This document shows positions 1 to 7,930 of a DNA stretch of 64,000 nucleotides, in pieces. The notes under the pieces are model-generated. The model made no database searches and was not told the DNA's origin. It saw only the letters and a program-made list of their open reading frames with translations. This stretch comes from Planctomycetota bacterium (GTDB lineage: Bacteria > Planctomycetota > Phycisphaerae > WQYP01), in NCBI GenBank assembly GCA_021805985.1, contig JAJZDN010000002.1, positions 1 through 64,000 on the forward strand. The letters are read 5' to 3'. Numbering within the stretch: the stretch's first letter is position 1; every line of letters starts with the position of its first letter. The position numbers and the translations under genes were made by a program.

Positions 1-250
1 ATACCAAAACGCCGGCGGAAGCAGGCTTACAATTTCGCGCCGCCGAGTTACCCGCACCCCTGCTGCGCCTGGCTCCGACAGGCCGCTCCGCAGGGGTGGT
101 GGTAACGTCGGAAATGGTATCAGGAGGACGCAGAGGTAGGGGGAGGACTGACGTTTGGGAACTTTATACTTTTCCACGCCAATGAGTTCACCATCATATC
201 GTCGTCCATCCTATCCTCCATTACCTCGCCCACCTCTGTGGTGAAAATAC

Positions 251-378
251 GCCTGCCCAGCAAAATAGCAAAGCGCAGCGCTTCTGAAGAATGCAGAATG
301 CCAGATTCGAGATGCTAACTGCCGCGCAGCGCCAGCGCTTCCACATTCTAACTCCTAACTTCTAGCTCCTAACTCCTC
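251..378 (+). repeat. Dispersed heptamer-arm repeat element, copy upstream of first glycosyltransferase (core plus right arm)
   Basis: Core 'cagcaaaatagcaaagcgcagcgcttc' followed by 'cattctaactcctaacttctagctcctaactcc'; same core and arm recur at about 1200, 1460, 2380, 3560, 4290 and 4450. Confidence 0.75.
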
Positions 379-392
379 TTCGGGATTGAATT

Positions 393-1892
393 ATGAAGAT
401 TGCGTTATTTATTGATACCGTGGCGTTTGCCGGTACGGAGCGGCATGTGCTGGATCTGGGACAGGCGTTGGTCTTGGCTGGCGCGGCGGTAATTATTGTG
501 TGCCCGGTGGCGTCACCGTTGACGCCCCGCTGTATGGCCGCGGGTTTGGCGATGCTGGATGTGCCATCAAGCCTGCGGCATGGGGCACGGACTGTAAAGA
601 TTCTTGCTGGGGAATTGCGGGCTGGGCGGGTGGATATTATTCATGCGCATAATGGCCGCACGCATTTGCTTGCTGTGGCGGCGGTGAAGCTGGCTGGGCG
701 GGGGCGGGTGGTGGCCACGCAGCATTTTCTGGCACCTAACCGCACAGGTCGACGTGGGCCGAAGGCTTGGCTGGCGGGCAGGCTGCACCGGTGGGCGGAA
801 AAAAACACGGCGGCCTTTATTGCTATTTCACAGGCGGTGAAGGATCAGATGCTGATTCGGGGTGATGCGGGGGCCGAGAAAATAACGGTGGTCCATAACG
901 GCACGCCTGAGCCGGAAAAAACTTCTCCGGATCGCATTGCGGCTTTGCGTGCGGAGTTGGGCGTGGGGGATGCGCTGATGGTATTCTGTGCGGCCCGGCT
1001 GCAGAAGGAAAAGGATATTCCGACGTTGATAAAAGCGGCGGCGCTGCTCGTCGCAGCGAGCAGCGAGCATCTGGCATCCGACGTGGGGTTACAGGTTACA
1101 GGGGACAGGTTACAGGGGACGGGCGAGGAGTTAGAAGTTAGGAGTTGGAAGTTAGAAGACGGTGCGACTCCGCAGGCTTTGCCTGCAGGGCAAAATAGCA
1201 GCGAAGCGATTCCAAATTCTAACTCCTATCTTCTAGCTTCTAGCTCCTCGCCCCAGTTCTTTATCGCTGGGGAGGGCGATCAGCGGGGGGAGTGTGAGCG
1301 GATCATCAATGATCATGGAGCACGGAGCGTTGACGAGAAGTTAGGAGTTAGGAGTTGGAAGTTAGAAGACGACGATAGGGTACGGGATCAGAAGTTAGAA
1401 GTTAGAAGTTGGAAGTTAGAAGACGGTGCGACTCCGCAGGCTTCGCCTGTCGGGCAAAATGGCAGCGCAGCGCTTCCGCCGCATTCTAACTCCTATCTTC
1501 TAACTTCTAACTTCTCGCAAGCGGATGGGGGAGCCATCCGCTTGCTCGGTTTTCGGTCCGATGTTTCTGCGTTGATGGCGGCGTGTGATCTTTTTGTTTT
1601 GCCGGCACCGGCGGAGCCATTTGGGTTGGTGGTTATTGAGGCGATGGCCTTAGGCAAGCCGGTGATTGCGGCGGGGGCGGGTGGGCCATTGGAAATTGTG
1701 GCCAACGGTGAAACAGGGTTGCTATTCGAACCGGGAAACTCCGAAAGCCTGGCTGCGGCGATGAAGCAATTGCTGGCGGACGCGGACCTGCGGAAGCGCA
1801 TGGGAGAAGCGGGGCGGAAGCGGTATGAGGAAATGTTCACGGCACAGGAGATGGCGGGGAAGATGCTCGCCGCGTACGCGGCAGGCCGCTAG
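393..1892 (+). CDS. GT4-family glycosyltransferase containing two in-frame repeat insertions
   Basis: N-term MKIALFIDTVAFAGTERHVLDLGQAL and C-term PAPAEPFGLVVIEAMALGKPVIAAGAGGPLEIV typical of GT4; two repeat-derived segments (EVRSWKLEDGATPQ...NSNSYLL) interrupt the central part. Confidence 0.85.
   Translation: MKIALFIDTVAFAGTERHVLDLGQALVLAGAAVIIVCPVASPLTPRCMAAGLAMLDVPSSLRHGARTVKILAGELRAGRVDIIHAHNGRTHLLAVAAVKLAGRGRVVATQHFLAPNRTGRRGPKAWLAGRLHRWAEKNTAAFIAISQAVKDQMLIRGDAGAEKITVVHNGTPEPEKTSPDRIAALRAELGVGDALMVFCAARLQKEKDIPTLIKAAALLVAASSEHLASDVGLQVTGDRLQGTGEELEVRSWKLEDGATPQALPAGQNSSEAIPNSNSYLLASSSSPQFFIAGEGDQRGECERIINDHGARSVDEKLGVRSWKLEDDDRVRDQKLEVRSWKLEDGATPQASPVGQNGSAALPPHSNSYLLTSNFSQADGGAIRLLGFRSDVSALMAACDLFVLPAPAEPFGLVVIEAMALGKPVIAAGAGGPLEIVANGETGLLFEPGNSESLAAAMKQLLADADLRKRMGEAGRKRYEEMFTAQEMAGKMLAAYAAGR
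1050..1256 (+). repeat. Heptamer-arm repeat element inserted in frame in glycosyltransferase (copy 1)
   Basis: Arm 'gaggagttagaagttaggagttggaagttagaagac', core 'ggtgcgactccgcaggctttgcctgcagggcaaaatagcagcgaagcgattcc', arm 'ctaactcctatcttctagcttctagctcc'. Confidence 0.75.
1336..1520 (+). repeat. Heptamer-arm repeat element inserted in frame in glycosyltransferase (copy 2)
   Basis: Same arms and core as 1050-1256, encoding KLEVRSWKLEDGATPQASPVGQNGSAALPPHSNSYLLTSNFS. Confidence 0.75.
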
Positions 1893-1926
1893 GAGTTAGA
1901 AGTTAGAAGTTAGAAGTTAGAAGTTT
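1890..1926 (+). repeat. Heptamer repeat array (GTTAGAA)n between genes
   Basis: 'taggagttagaagttagaagttagaagttagaag'. Confidence 0.85.
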
Positions 1927-1941
1927 TTGCTTGGAGTTAGG

Positions 1942-2310
1942 ATGAGAATGGTTGCGAAATGCTTTCAGGATTTAATTGTTTGGCAGAAGGCTCACGCGTT
2001 TACGTTGGAGGTGTACGCTTCGACGCGCGGATTTCCAAAAGAGGAAATCTATGGATTGACGGCACAATTTCGCCGAGCTGCAGTCTCCATTGCGGCCAAT
2101 ATTGCCGAAGGATTTCGGAAGCAATCGAAGGCCGACAAGGCCCGATTTTTCAACATGGCCGAAGGCTCGCTTGAGGAGTGCCGCTATTACCTGATTCTTG
2201 CGCATGATCTTGGCCACTTGGACAAACGCACCCTCTGGGAGCTAAGCGACGAAATCGGACGGTTATTAAATGCGTACCGAGCGGCAGTGCTGGCGGATGC
2301 GAGAAGTTAG
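1942..2310 (+). CDS. Four-helix bundle protein (S23 / 23S rRNA intervening-sequence protein family)
   Basis: CFQDLIVWQKAHAFTLEVYASTRGFPKEEIYGLTAQFRRAAVSIAANIAEGF..SKADKARFFNMAEGSLEECRYYLILAHDLG is the characteristic family pattern; ORF track uses an upstream TTG at 1927, ATG at 1942. Confidence 0.85.
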   Translation: MRMVAKCFQDLIVWQKAHAFTLEVYASTRGFPKEEIYGLTAQFRRAAVSIAANIAEGFRKQSKADKARFFNMAEGSLEECRYYLILAHDLGHLDKRTLWELSDEIGRLLNAYRAAVLADARS

Positions 2311-2460
2311 AAGTTAGAATGCTTCGATGACGAGGAGCTAGAAGCTAGAAGATAGGAGTTAGAATTCTGCGGAAGCGCTGCGCTTTCAGTTGGCCCCCGC
2401 AGGCAAAGCCTGCGGAGTCGCACCGCCTTCTAACTTCCAGCTTCTAACTTCTAACTTCTC
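2305..2460 (-). repeat. Heptamer-arm repeat element with core in reverse orientation
   Basis: 'gcggaagcgctgcgctttcagttggcccccgcaggcaaagcctgcggagtcgcaccg' is the reverse complement of the core elsewhere, flanked by gaagttag... and ...cttctaacttctaac arms. Confidence 0.75.
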
Positions 2461-2472
2461 TTAAAGGAAAAA

Positions 2473-3399
2473 ATGCTTTCCATTATTATCATTTCTTTTA
2501 ATACGCGCGATACGACACTTCGGTGCTTGCGGGCGGTTTTTGCGCATTTGGATGGCGTTGCGGCGCAGGTTATGGTGGTGGATAACGCGTCGGCGGATGG
2601 CAGTGCCGATGCGGTTGCTGCAGAGTTTCCGCAGGTGGTGCTGATCCGCAATCCGGATAACGCCGGGTTTGGGGCGGCCAATAATCTGGCGATGGCGCAG
2701 GCGAAGGGGGATGTTTTTCTGCTGTTGAATAGTGATGCGTTTTTAACTGCCGGCGCGTTGCCCGCGATGCTCAAGGTGCTCGATGAACAGCCGAAGGTGG
2801 GCGTGGTGGGGCCGCGGCTGCTGAACGCCGATGGCAGTTTGCAGCGATCTTGCTATCGGTTTCCGTCCCCGGGCGTGGCGTGGCGGGAGGCGCTGTGGAT
2901 TTCGGCGGTGGTGTCGGCGACAAGTGTTTTGGGGGATCTTCGCCGGTGGCCGCATGATACGCCCTATCATCCTGAATGGGTGATTGGGGCGTGCATGATG
3001 GTGCGGCGAAGCGTGTATGAGGCGGTGGGAGGCTTTGACCCGAAATTTTTCATGTATGCAGAGGAAACCGATTGGCAGAAGCGGATTGGCGACGCGGGCT
3101 GGGAAATTGCATTTACGCCGGGGGCGCAGGTGACGCACTTAGGCGGTGCCAGCGGGGCGGATGATAAGCCGAAAATCAACAACTATTTTTTTTCCAGTGG
3201 TGATTATTATTATCGCAAGCATCATGGGGTACTGGGTATGTACAGTGCGCGGGCGGCGGTGACGGTGGGCGGGCTGTTGCGGTTGCCGCTGTGGGGGATC
3301 ATGTGGCTGGCGTTGCCGCAGCGGCGGGCGAAGCTGGGGGCGAAAATGCGATTGCGCACGTGGCTGATCCGACGGAACGGCGGAGGAGTTAGGAGTTAG
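2473..3399 (+). CDS. GT2-family glycosyltransferase (rhamnosyltransferase-like)
   Basis: MLSIIIISFNTRDTTLRCLRAVFAH...VMVVDNASADGSADAV...NPDNAGFGAANNLAM...LLLNSDAFL...GGFDPKFFMYAEETDWQKRIGDAGW. Confidence 0.92.
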   Translation: MLSIIIISFNTRDTTLRCLRAVFAHLDGVAAQVMVVDNASADGSADAVAAEFPQVVLIRNPDNAGFGAANNLAMAQAKGDVFLLLNSDAFLTAGALPAMLKVLDEQPKVGVVGPRLLNADGSLQRSCYRFPSPGVAWREALWISAVVSATSVLGDLRRWPHDTPYHPEWVIGACMMVRRSVYEAVGGFDPKFFMYAEETDWQKRIGDAGWEIAFTPGAQVTHLGGASGADDKPKINNYFFSSGDYYYRKHHGVLGMYSARAAVTVGGLLRLPLWGIMWLALPQRRAKLGAKMRLRTWLIRRNGGGVRS

Positions 3400-3632
3400 G
3401 AGTTAGAAGTTAGAAGAGGGCGACGTTACGGGTCACAGGTGACAGGGGCGGAGGAGTTAGGAGTTAGGAGTTAGAAGTTAGAAGGGGGAATTCAGAGCCT
3501 TGAATCTAGAAGCTGGAATACGGGCACCCAGGGGCAGGCTCTGCCTGCCCAGCAAAATAGTAAAGCGCAGCGCTTCCGCAGCATTCTAACTTCTAACTTC
3601 TAACTTCTAACTTCCAGGTTCCAGATTCCCGC
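3386..3632 (+). repeat. Intergenic cluster of heptamer-arm repeats, including one full core
   Basis: 'ggagttaggagttaggagttagaagttagaag' twice, then core 'ggcaggctctgcctgcccagcaaaatagtaaagcgcagcgcttccgcagcattctaacttctaacttctaacttc'. Confidence 0.8.
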
Positions 3633-3652
3633 CACCCCGATTTAAGGGAGCG

Positions 3653-5410
3653 ATGCTCAAACACCTTATGCATACTTTGATTTTCGTATCGTTGGAAAAC
3701 TGGGACGACATCTGGCGGCGAAACCAGTTTGTTTGTGCGGAGTTGGCGCGGCGCTATCCGGACATGCAGATATTGTTTGTCTGTCCGCCGCGGGATGTTT
3801 CCAATGCGATCCGCACGCGGCGGCTTGGTTCGCTAAGGGGGCCTAACAATTGGCATCCGGAAGGGTTCCCTAATATCACGGTGACCAAACCGCTCAAGCT
3901 GTTGCCCAGTACACTGGCGGTGGGCCGGTGGGTCAATGATTTCATGGTTCGAGTGCATGTTCGCGGAATGCTGCGGATCATGGATGAGCAGAAGTTAGGA
4001 GTTAGGAGTTGGAAGTTAGAAGACGACGACGAGGGGGGATTTACCACAAAGACACAAAGACACGAAGAAGCGGGGGAAGATCCACAGATTGCACAGATTA
4101 CACAGATTAACGACGACGGGACGGAGGTTACGGGTGACAGGGGACAGGGGACGGGCGAGGAGTTAGGAGTTAGGAGTTGGAAGTTAGAAGACGACGACGG
4201 GGTACGGGGTCAGAAGTTAGAAGTTAGGAGTGAGGAGTTAGAAGAAGGAACGAATCGGCAGGAGGAACCTGCCGAGCAAAATGAAAGCGAAGCGCTTCCG
4301 AAGCATTCTAACTCCTATCTTCCAACTCCTAGCTCCCCGTCGTCCGGAGCCACAGAGATCACAGAGGCGGATAATCCACAGATTTCACGGATTTCACAGA
4401 TTACGGGGTTAGCCGGCCAGCCTGCTGGCCGGGGGCCGGCGGCAGCCGAGCAAAATGAAAGCGCAGCGCTTCCGCAACATTCTAACTCCTATCTTCCAAC
4501 TCCTAACTCCTCACTGAGCGGCGTCATGCTGTGGCTGAATCCGCACGATGCGGTTCACATGGTGGGCCGCATGGGTGAAACGCGGGCGATTTATGACATT
4601 ACCGATGATTGGACACAATTTACGCACTTCACAGATCGCAAAGCGTTGCTGGATCGCACCATTGCGGAAGACGCGTTACTTTGCCGCAAGGCGGACGCGG
4701 TGATTGTATGTTCCAAATCACTTTATGAATCGCGGAAATCTCTGGCCAGGGACATCCACCTGATTCCTAATGGTGTGGATGCGGCGCATTATCGTTGTGT
4801 GCTTGACGATCATGGCCCCTTGCCGGGAGCGTGCCAAGGCTGGCCCCGGCCCGTTTTCGGTTACACGGGCAGCATTCATGGTGATCGAGTGGATGTTAAG
4901 CTGGTCGAAGCGATGACCGTGGCGATGAAAGCGAAAAATATGCCGGGGACACTTGTGCTAATTGGCCCGGTGATGCTGCCGATGCAGGATCGGCAGCGGC
5001 TGGAGGCCACGGGCCGCGTGATATTTACAGGGCCGATAGCGTACCGGGATTTGCCGCAGTATATGCGGGCGTTTGATGTGTGCATTGTGCCGCACTGCAT
5101 GACGGCTTTTGTAGAAAGCCTTAACCCTATCAAGTTGTGGGAATATCTGGCAGCGGGCAAGCCGATTGTATCCACGGATGTCGCGGGTTTCCGAGATTAC
5201 CCCCATCTCGTGCGGACCGCCCGGACTGCGGACGAGTTTTTGACCCAGTGCCAGGCGGCGGTGGCTGAGGGTACTGAAAAAAGCGAATTGCGTCGCGCGG
5301 AAGCCGGGAAACATTCCTGGCGTTCACGTGTGGATGAGATAGTGACCGTGCTCGGACAGGCTCGTGCCCAGCGCAGCGGCGAACGAAACGGCCCGCTGCA
5401 AAGGCCCTGA
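3653..5410 (+). CDS. Glycosyltransferase (GT4-like) with a large in-frame composite repeat insertion
   Basis: Flanks read as a glycosyltransferase (FVSLENWDDIWRRNQFVCAELARRYP...MLWLNPHDAVHMVGRMGETRAIYDITDDW...VCSKSLYESRKSL..IHLIPNGVDAAHY...LNPIKLWEYLAAGKPIVSTDVAGF); residues about 112-290 are repeat derived. Confidence 0.82.
   Translation: MLKHLMHTLIFVSLENWDDIWRRNQFVCAELARRYPDMQILFVCPPRDVSNAIRTRRLGSLRGPNNWHPEGFPNITVTKPLKLLPSTLAVGRWVNDFMVRVHVRGMLRIMDEQKLGVRSWKLEDDDEGGFTTKTQRHEEAGEDPQIAQITQINDDGTEVTGDRGQGTGEELGVRSWKLEDDDGVRGQKLEVRSEELEEGTNRQEEPAEQNESEALPKHSNSYLPTPSSPSSGATEITEADNPQISRISQITGLAGQPAGRGPAAAEQNESAALPQHSNSYLPTPNSSLSGVMLWLNPHDAVHMVGRMGETRAIYDITDDWTQFTHFTDRKALLDRTIAEDALLCRKADAVIVCSKSLYESRKSLARDIHLIPNGVDAAHYRCVLDDHGPLPGACQGWPRPVFGYTGSIHGDRVDVKLVEAMTVAMKAKNMPGTLVLIGPVMLPMQDRQRLEATGRVIFTGPIAYRDLPQYMRAFDVCIVPHCMTAFVESLNPIKLWEYLAAGKPIVSTDVAGFRDYPHLVRTARTADEFLTQCQAAVAEGTEKSELRRAEAGKHSWRSRVDEIVTVLGQARAQRSGERNGPLQRP
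3990..4515 (+). repeat. Composite in-frame insertion made of several repeat families
   Basis: Heptamer arms, 'ccacaaagacacaaagacacgaag', 'cacagattgcacagattacacagatt', 'ggttacgggtgacaggggacaggggac' and two heptamer-element cores in succession. Confidence 0.8.
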
Positions 5411-5464
5411 ACAGGTCTCAACTTGTCATTGTGTCGTCCCAGCGAAAGAAGGTAGAATATTGTC

Positions 5465-5803
5465 ATGGAACGAATTGCCATCAATCCGGAAACATGCAAC
5501 ACATTGTTGCCGATCCATTTGCCATCGGAGCAGATCCAGTCGTTCTGCCGCAAATGGATGGTAAGCGAGTTTTCGTTTTTCGGATCGGTGCTGCGTGATG
5601 ATTTTCGGTCCGATAGCGATGTGGACGTTTTGGTGAGCTTTCAGCCAGAACATTCATGGAGCCTGTTTGAGTTGCTGGACATGCAGGATGAACTCTCCGC
5701 GTTGCTGGGACGGACGGTCGATTTAGTGACTAAGGGGGCGCTTCGCAATCCATTCCGGCGGTATGAGATTTTGACCACGCGACGGGTGATCTATGCACGG
5801 TGA
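5465..5803 (+). CDS. MNT-type nucleotidyltransferase (MntA-like antitoxin of MNT/HEPN modules)
   Basis: FSFFGSVLRDDFRSDSDVDVLVSFQPEHSWSLFELLDMQDELSALLGRTVDLVTKGAL: GSxxR...SDxDxLV motif. Confidence 0.85.
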   Translation: MERIAINPETCNTLLPIHLPSEQIQSFCRKWMVSEFSFFGSVLRDDFRSDSDVDVLVSFQPEHSWSLFELLDMQDELSALLGRTVDLVTKGALRNPFRRYEILTTRRVIYAR

Positions 5804-5885
5804 GCGTGGCGACGCGGCTTGCCTTTGGGACATGCTTGAGTCGGCGCAGTCCGCATTAGACATGGTTGCTGGGTTAACCCTATGA
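5793..5885 (+). pseudogene. Truncated HEPN (DUF86) toxin remnant, 30 codons
   Basis: ATG at 5793 overlaps the MNT stop; reads MHGERGDAACLWDMLESAQSALDMVAGLTL*, resembling the N-terminus of DUF86/HEPN proteins, then stops. Confidence 0.6.
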
Positions 5886-7057
5886 AAATATTATTAATTT
5901 CCCACACCTGCCAGTCCCCTACGGAGGGACAGCCTAAGGCCGAACTGCTGCATGCGATGCCCGATCTGGATTTGCGGGTATTAATACCGGATCGGTGGAA
6001 GCATTACGGAGCGTGGCGGAGCGTAAAATTTGTGGATCAGGCGGCGGCAAAATATCACGTTGGAGCGGTACGCTGGCCGTGGGTGGGTCCGGCCCAATGT
6101 TATCTGCATTATTATCCTGAATTGCCGAAAATATTGCGTGACTTTCAGCCGGACATTATTGATTTGTGGGAAGAGCCGTGGGCCTTGGTTAGTGCGCATG
6201 CGGTGTGGCTGCGGGATCGGATGTTACCGGGGGCAAAAATAATTTCAGAAACAGAGCAGAATATTAATCGCGTGCTGCCGCCGCCATTTGAGCAGTTTCG
6301 GCGTTACACGCTCAAACATGCTGATTTTGTCATTGGTCGCAGCCGGGAGGCCTTGTCAATCACGCATGACAAAGGCTATCGCGGGTCTGGGGAAGTGGTG
6401 CCCAACGCGGTGGATGCGAAACTCTTTGTGCCCAGGGCCCGCGCGATGTGCCGGCAGGAAACAGGTTTGGGGGATTGGTGCACTGCCGAAGATTTTCTGG
6501 TGGGCTATGCTGGGCGACTGGTGGAGGAGAAGGGCCTTGCGGACCTGGTGGCAGCTGTGGCGCAGTGCCCACGTGAGGTGAAATTACTTTTTGTCGGCGA
6601 CGGCCCTTTCAAGGCCGCGTTAGAACTGCAAATTCAGCAACTAAATTTAGCTGATCGTACGCGTATTATTCCAGCCGTTCCGCTACAAAAACTTCCCATG
6701 TTAATGAATTCGATGAATGTTTTTGCGCTGCCATCACGCACCACCGCCACCTGGAAAGAACAGTTTGGCCGCGTGATTATTGAATCGCATGCGTGTGCGG
6801 TGCCGGTGATTGGCAGTAATTCGGGAGCCATTGCTGATGTGGTAGGGGATGCCGGCCTGGTTGTCCCGGAGAGCGACCCCGGTGCTCTGGCTGCTGCGAT
6901 CAGTCAATTAAACGCCGACCGCAACGGCGCAGCAGAAATGGGCCGGCGGGGTTTTGAACGCGTACAGCGCGAATTCAGTTGGGAATCTGTGGCGCGGCAA
7001 ATGGCTGCGATATATCAGCGTTGCAATTCTAAAAATCAAACGCTAGTAACGGCGTGA
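5882..7057 (+). CDS. GT4-family glycosyltransferase
   Basis: MKILLISHTCQSPTEGQPKAELLHAMPDLDLRVLIPDRW...VVPNAVDAKLF...VGYAGRLVEEKGLADLV...FALPSRTTATWKEQFGRVIIESHACAVPVIGSNSGAI. Confidence 0.93.
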   Translation: MKILLISHTCQSPTEGQPKAELLHAMPDLDLRVLIPDRWKHYGAWRSVKFVDQAAAKYHVGAVRWPWVGPAQCYLHYYPELPKILRDFQPDIIDLWEEPWALVSAHAVWLRDRMLPGAKIISETEQNINRVLPPPFEQFRRYTLKHADFVIGRSREALSITHDKGYRGSGEVVPNAVDAKLFVPRARAMCRQETGLGDWCTAEDFLVGYAGRLVEEKGLADLVAAVAQCPREVKLLFVGDGPFKAALELQIQQLNLADRTRIIPAVPLQKLPMLMNSMNVFALPSRTTATWKEQFGRVIIESHACAVPVIGSNSGAIADVVGDAGLVVPESDPGALAAAISQLNADRNGAAEMGRRGFERVQREFSWESVARQMAAIYQRCNSKNQTLVTA

Positions 7058-7227
7058 GTAAATTTAATCGTATTATCAGACGCAACATTATCACACGTTG
7101 GCGATAATAAATCCGGCGGTTTTTTTCTTGTTTTATTGGAGGTTATCGGCAATTATCTTCGCACGTTGATTAACCGGCGAATGACTCGCCGGTATTGAGA
7201 GGCCCTGAATTGAGAGGGAGATAGAGA

Positions 7228-7752
7228 GTGAGAGCTTATCACAACCGTACTTTGGGCTTTTCTATTATTGAAATGTTGGTCGTGCTGGCCGTAATCGCCA
7301 TTCTTGTAGGCATTGCACTGGCGGTCGGTCGGCAGGTGATGGACTCGTCGCGGCGTGAACTTACGCACAGTGAACTTGCCGCTCTTCTGGGTGCTGAGCA
7401 ATCCGTGGTTCACAAAACCGCAGGAATGGTGCCGCAATCCATGTACAACTTTCTGGTGGAATATCAGCAGTTGCATGCGTACCGAGATGTGAATGGTGTG
7501 TGGCGGGAGCATTCAAATATGTTGACGCGGCTGCCGGCTTCTATGGTGAAAAGCACCCTGGTGCCCATGCCAAATAATGGCAGCATGTTGATGATTACAC
7601 AAGTTAATGATGCGTGGGGAAATGCGATTTAGTTCATTTCCCCGCAGGCACCCCAGAGCGGGTTACCCAGCGCGCACGGGGGTTATTTTGTCAGTGCCGG
7701 TGAAGATGGAATGATAGGCACCGTCGATGATATTCGCAGCTACAATCCGTAG
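7228..7752 (+). pseudogene. Type II pseudopilin-like gene interrupted by an in-frame amber codon
   Basis: Prepilin motif GFSIIEMLVVLAVIAILVGIALAV; TAG at 7630-7632 then the same frame continues FISPQAPQSGLPSARGGYFVSAGEDGMIGTVDDIRSYNP* to 7752, a typical pseudopilin C-terminus. Confidence 0.72.
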
Positions 7753-7930
7753 GAGCAGGGGTGACCGTGGCTTACCGTGGGCAACGGCGGTTTATTACGA
7801 GTTGATAATTTGGCCTCCTTGGCCCTGTCCTGTGCCATGTCCGGTGTTATTGCGGTGCTGTAAGGCGGCGCGTATAGTATCACTTCAGCCACGGTTATGG
7901 CTTTGAAAAAATGATGAGTGAGATAGATTT

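Noticed and set aside
1050-4515. CRISPR array
   Set aside because: Repeats are 7 bp arms around a variable-orientation core with no uniform direct repeat and spacer pattern and no cas genes.
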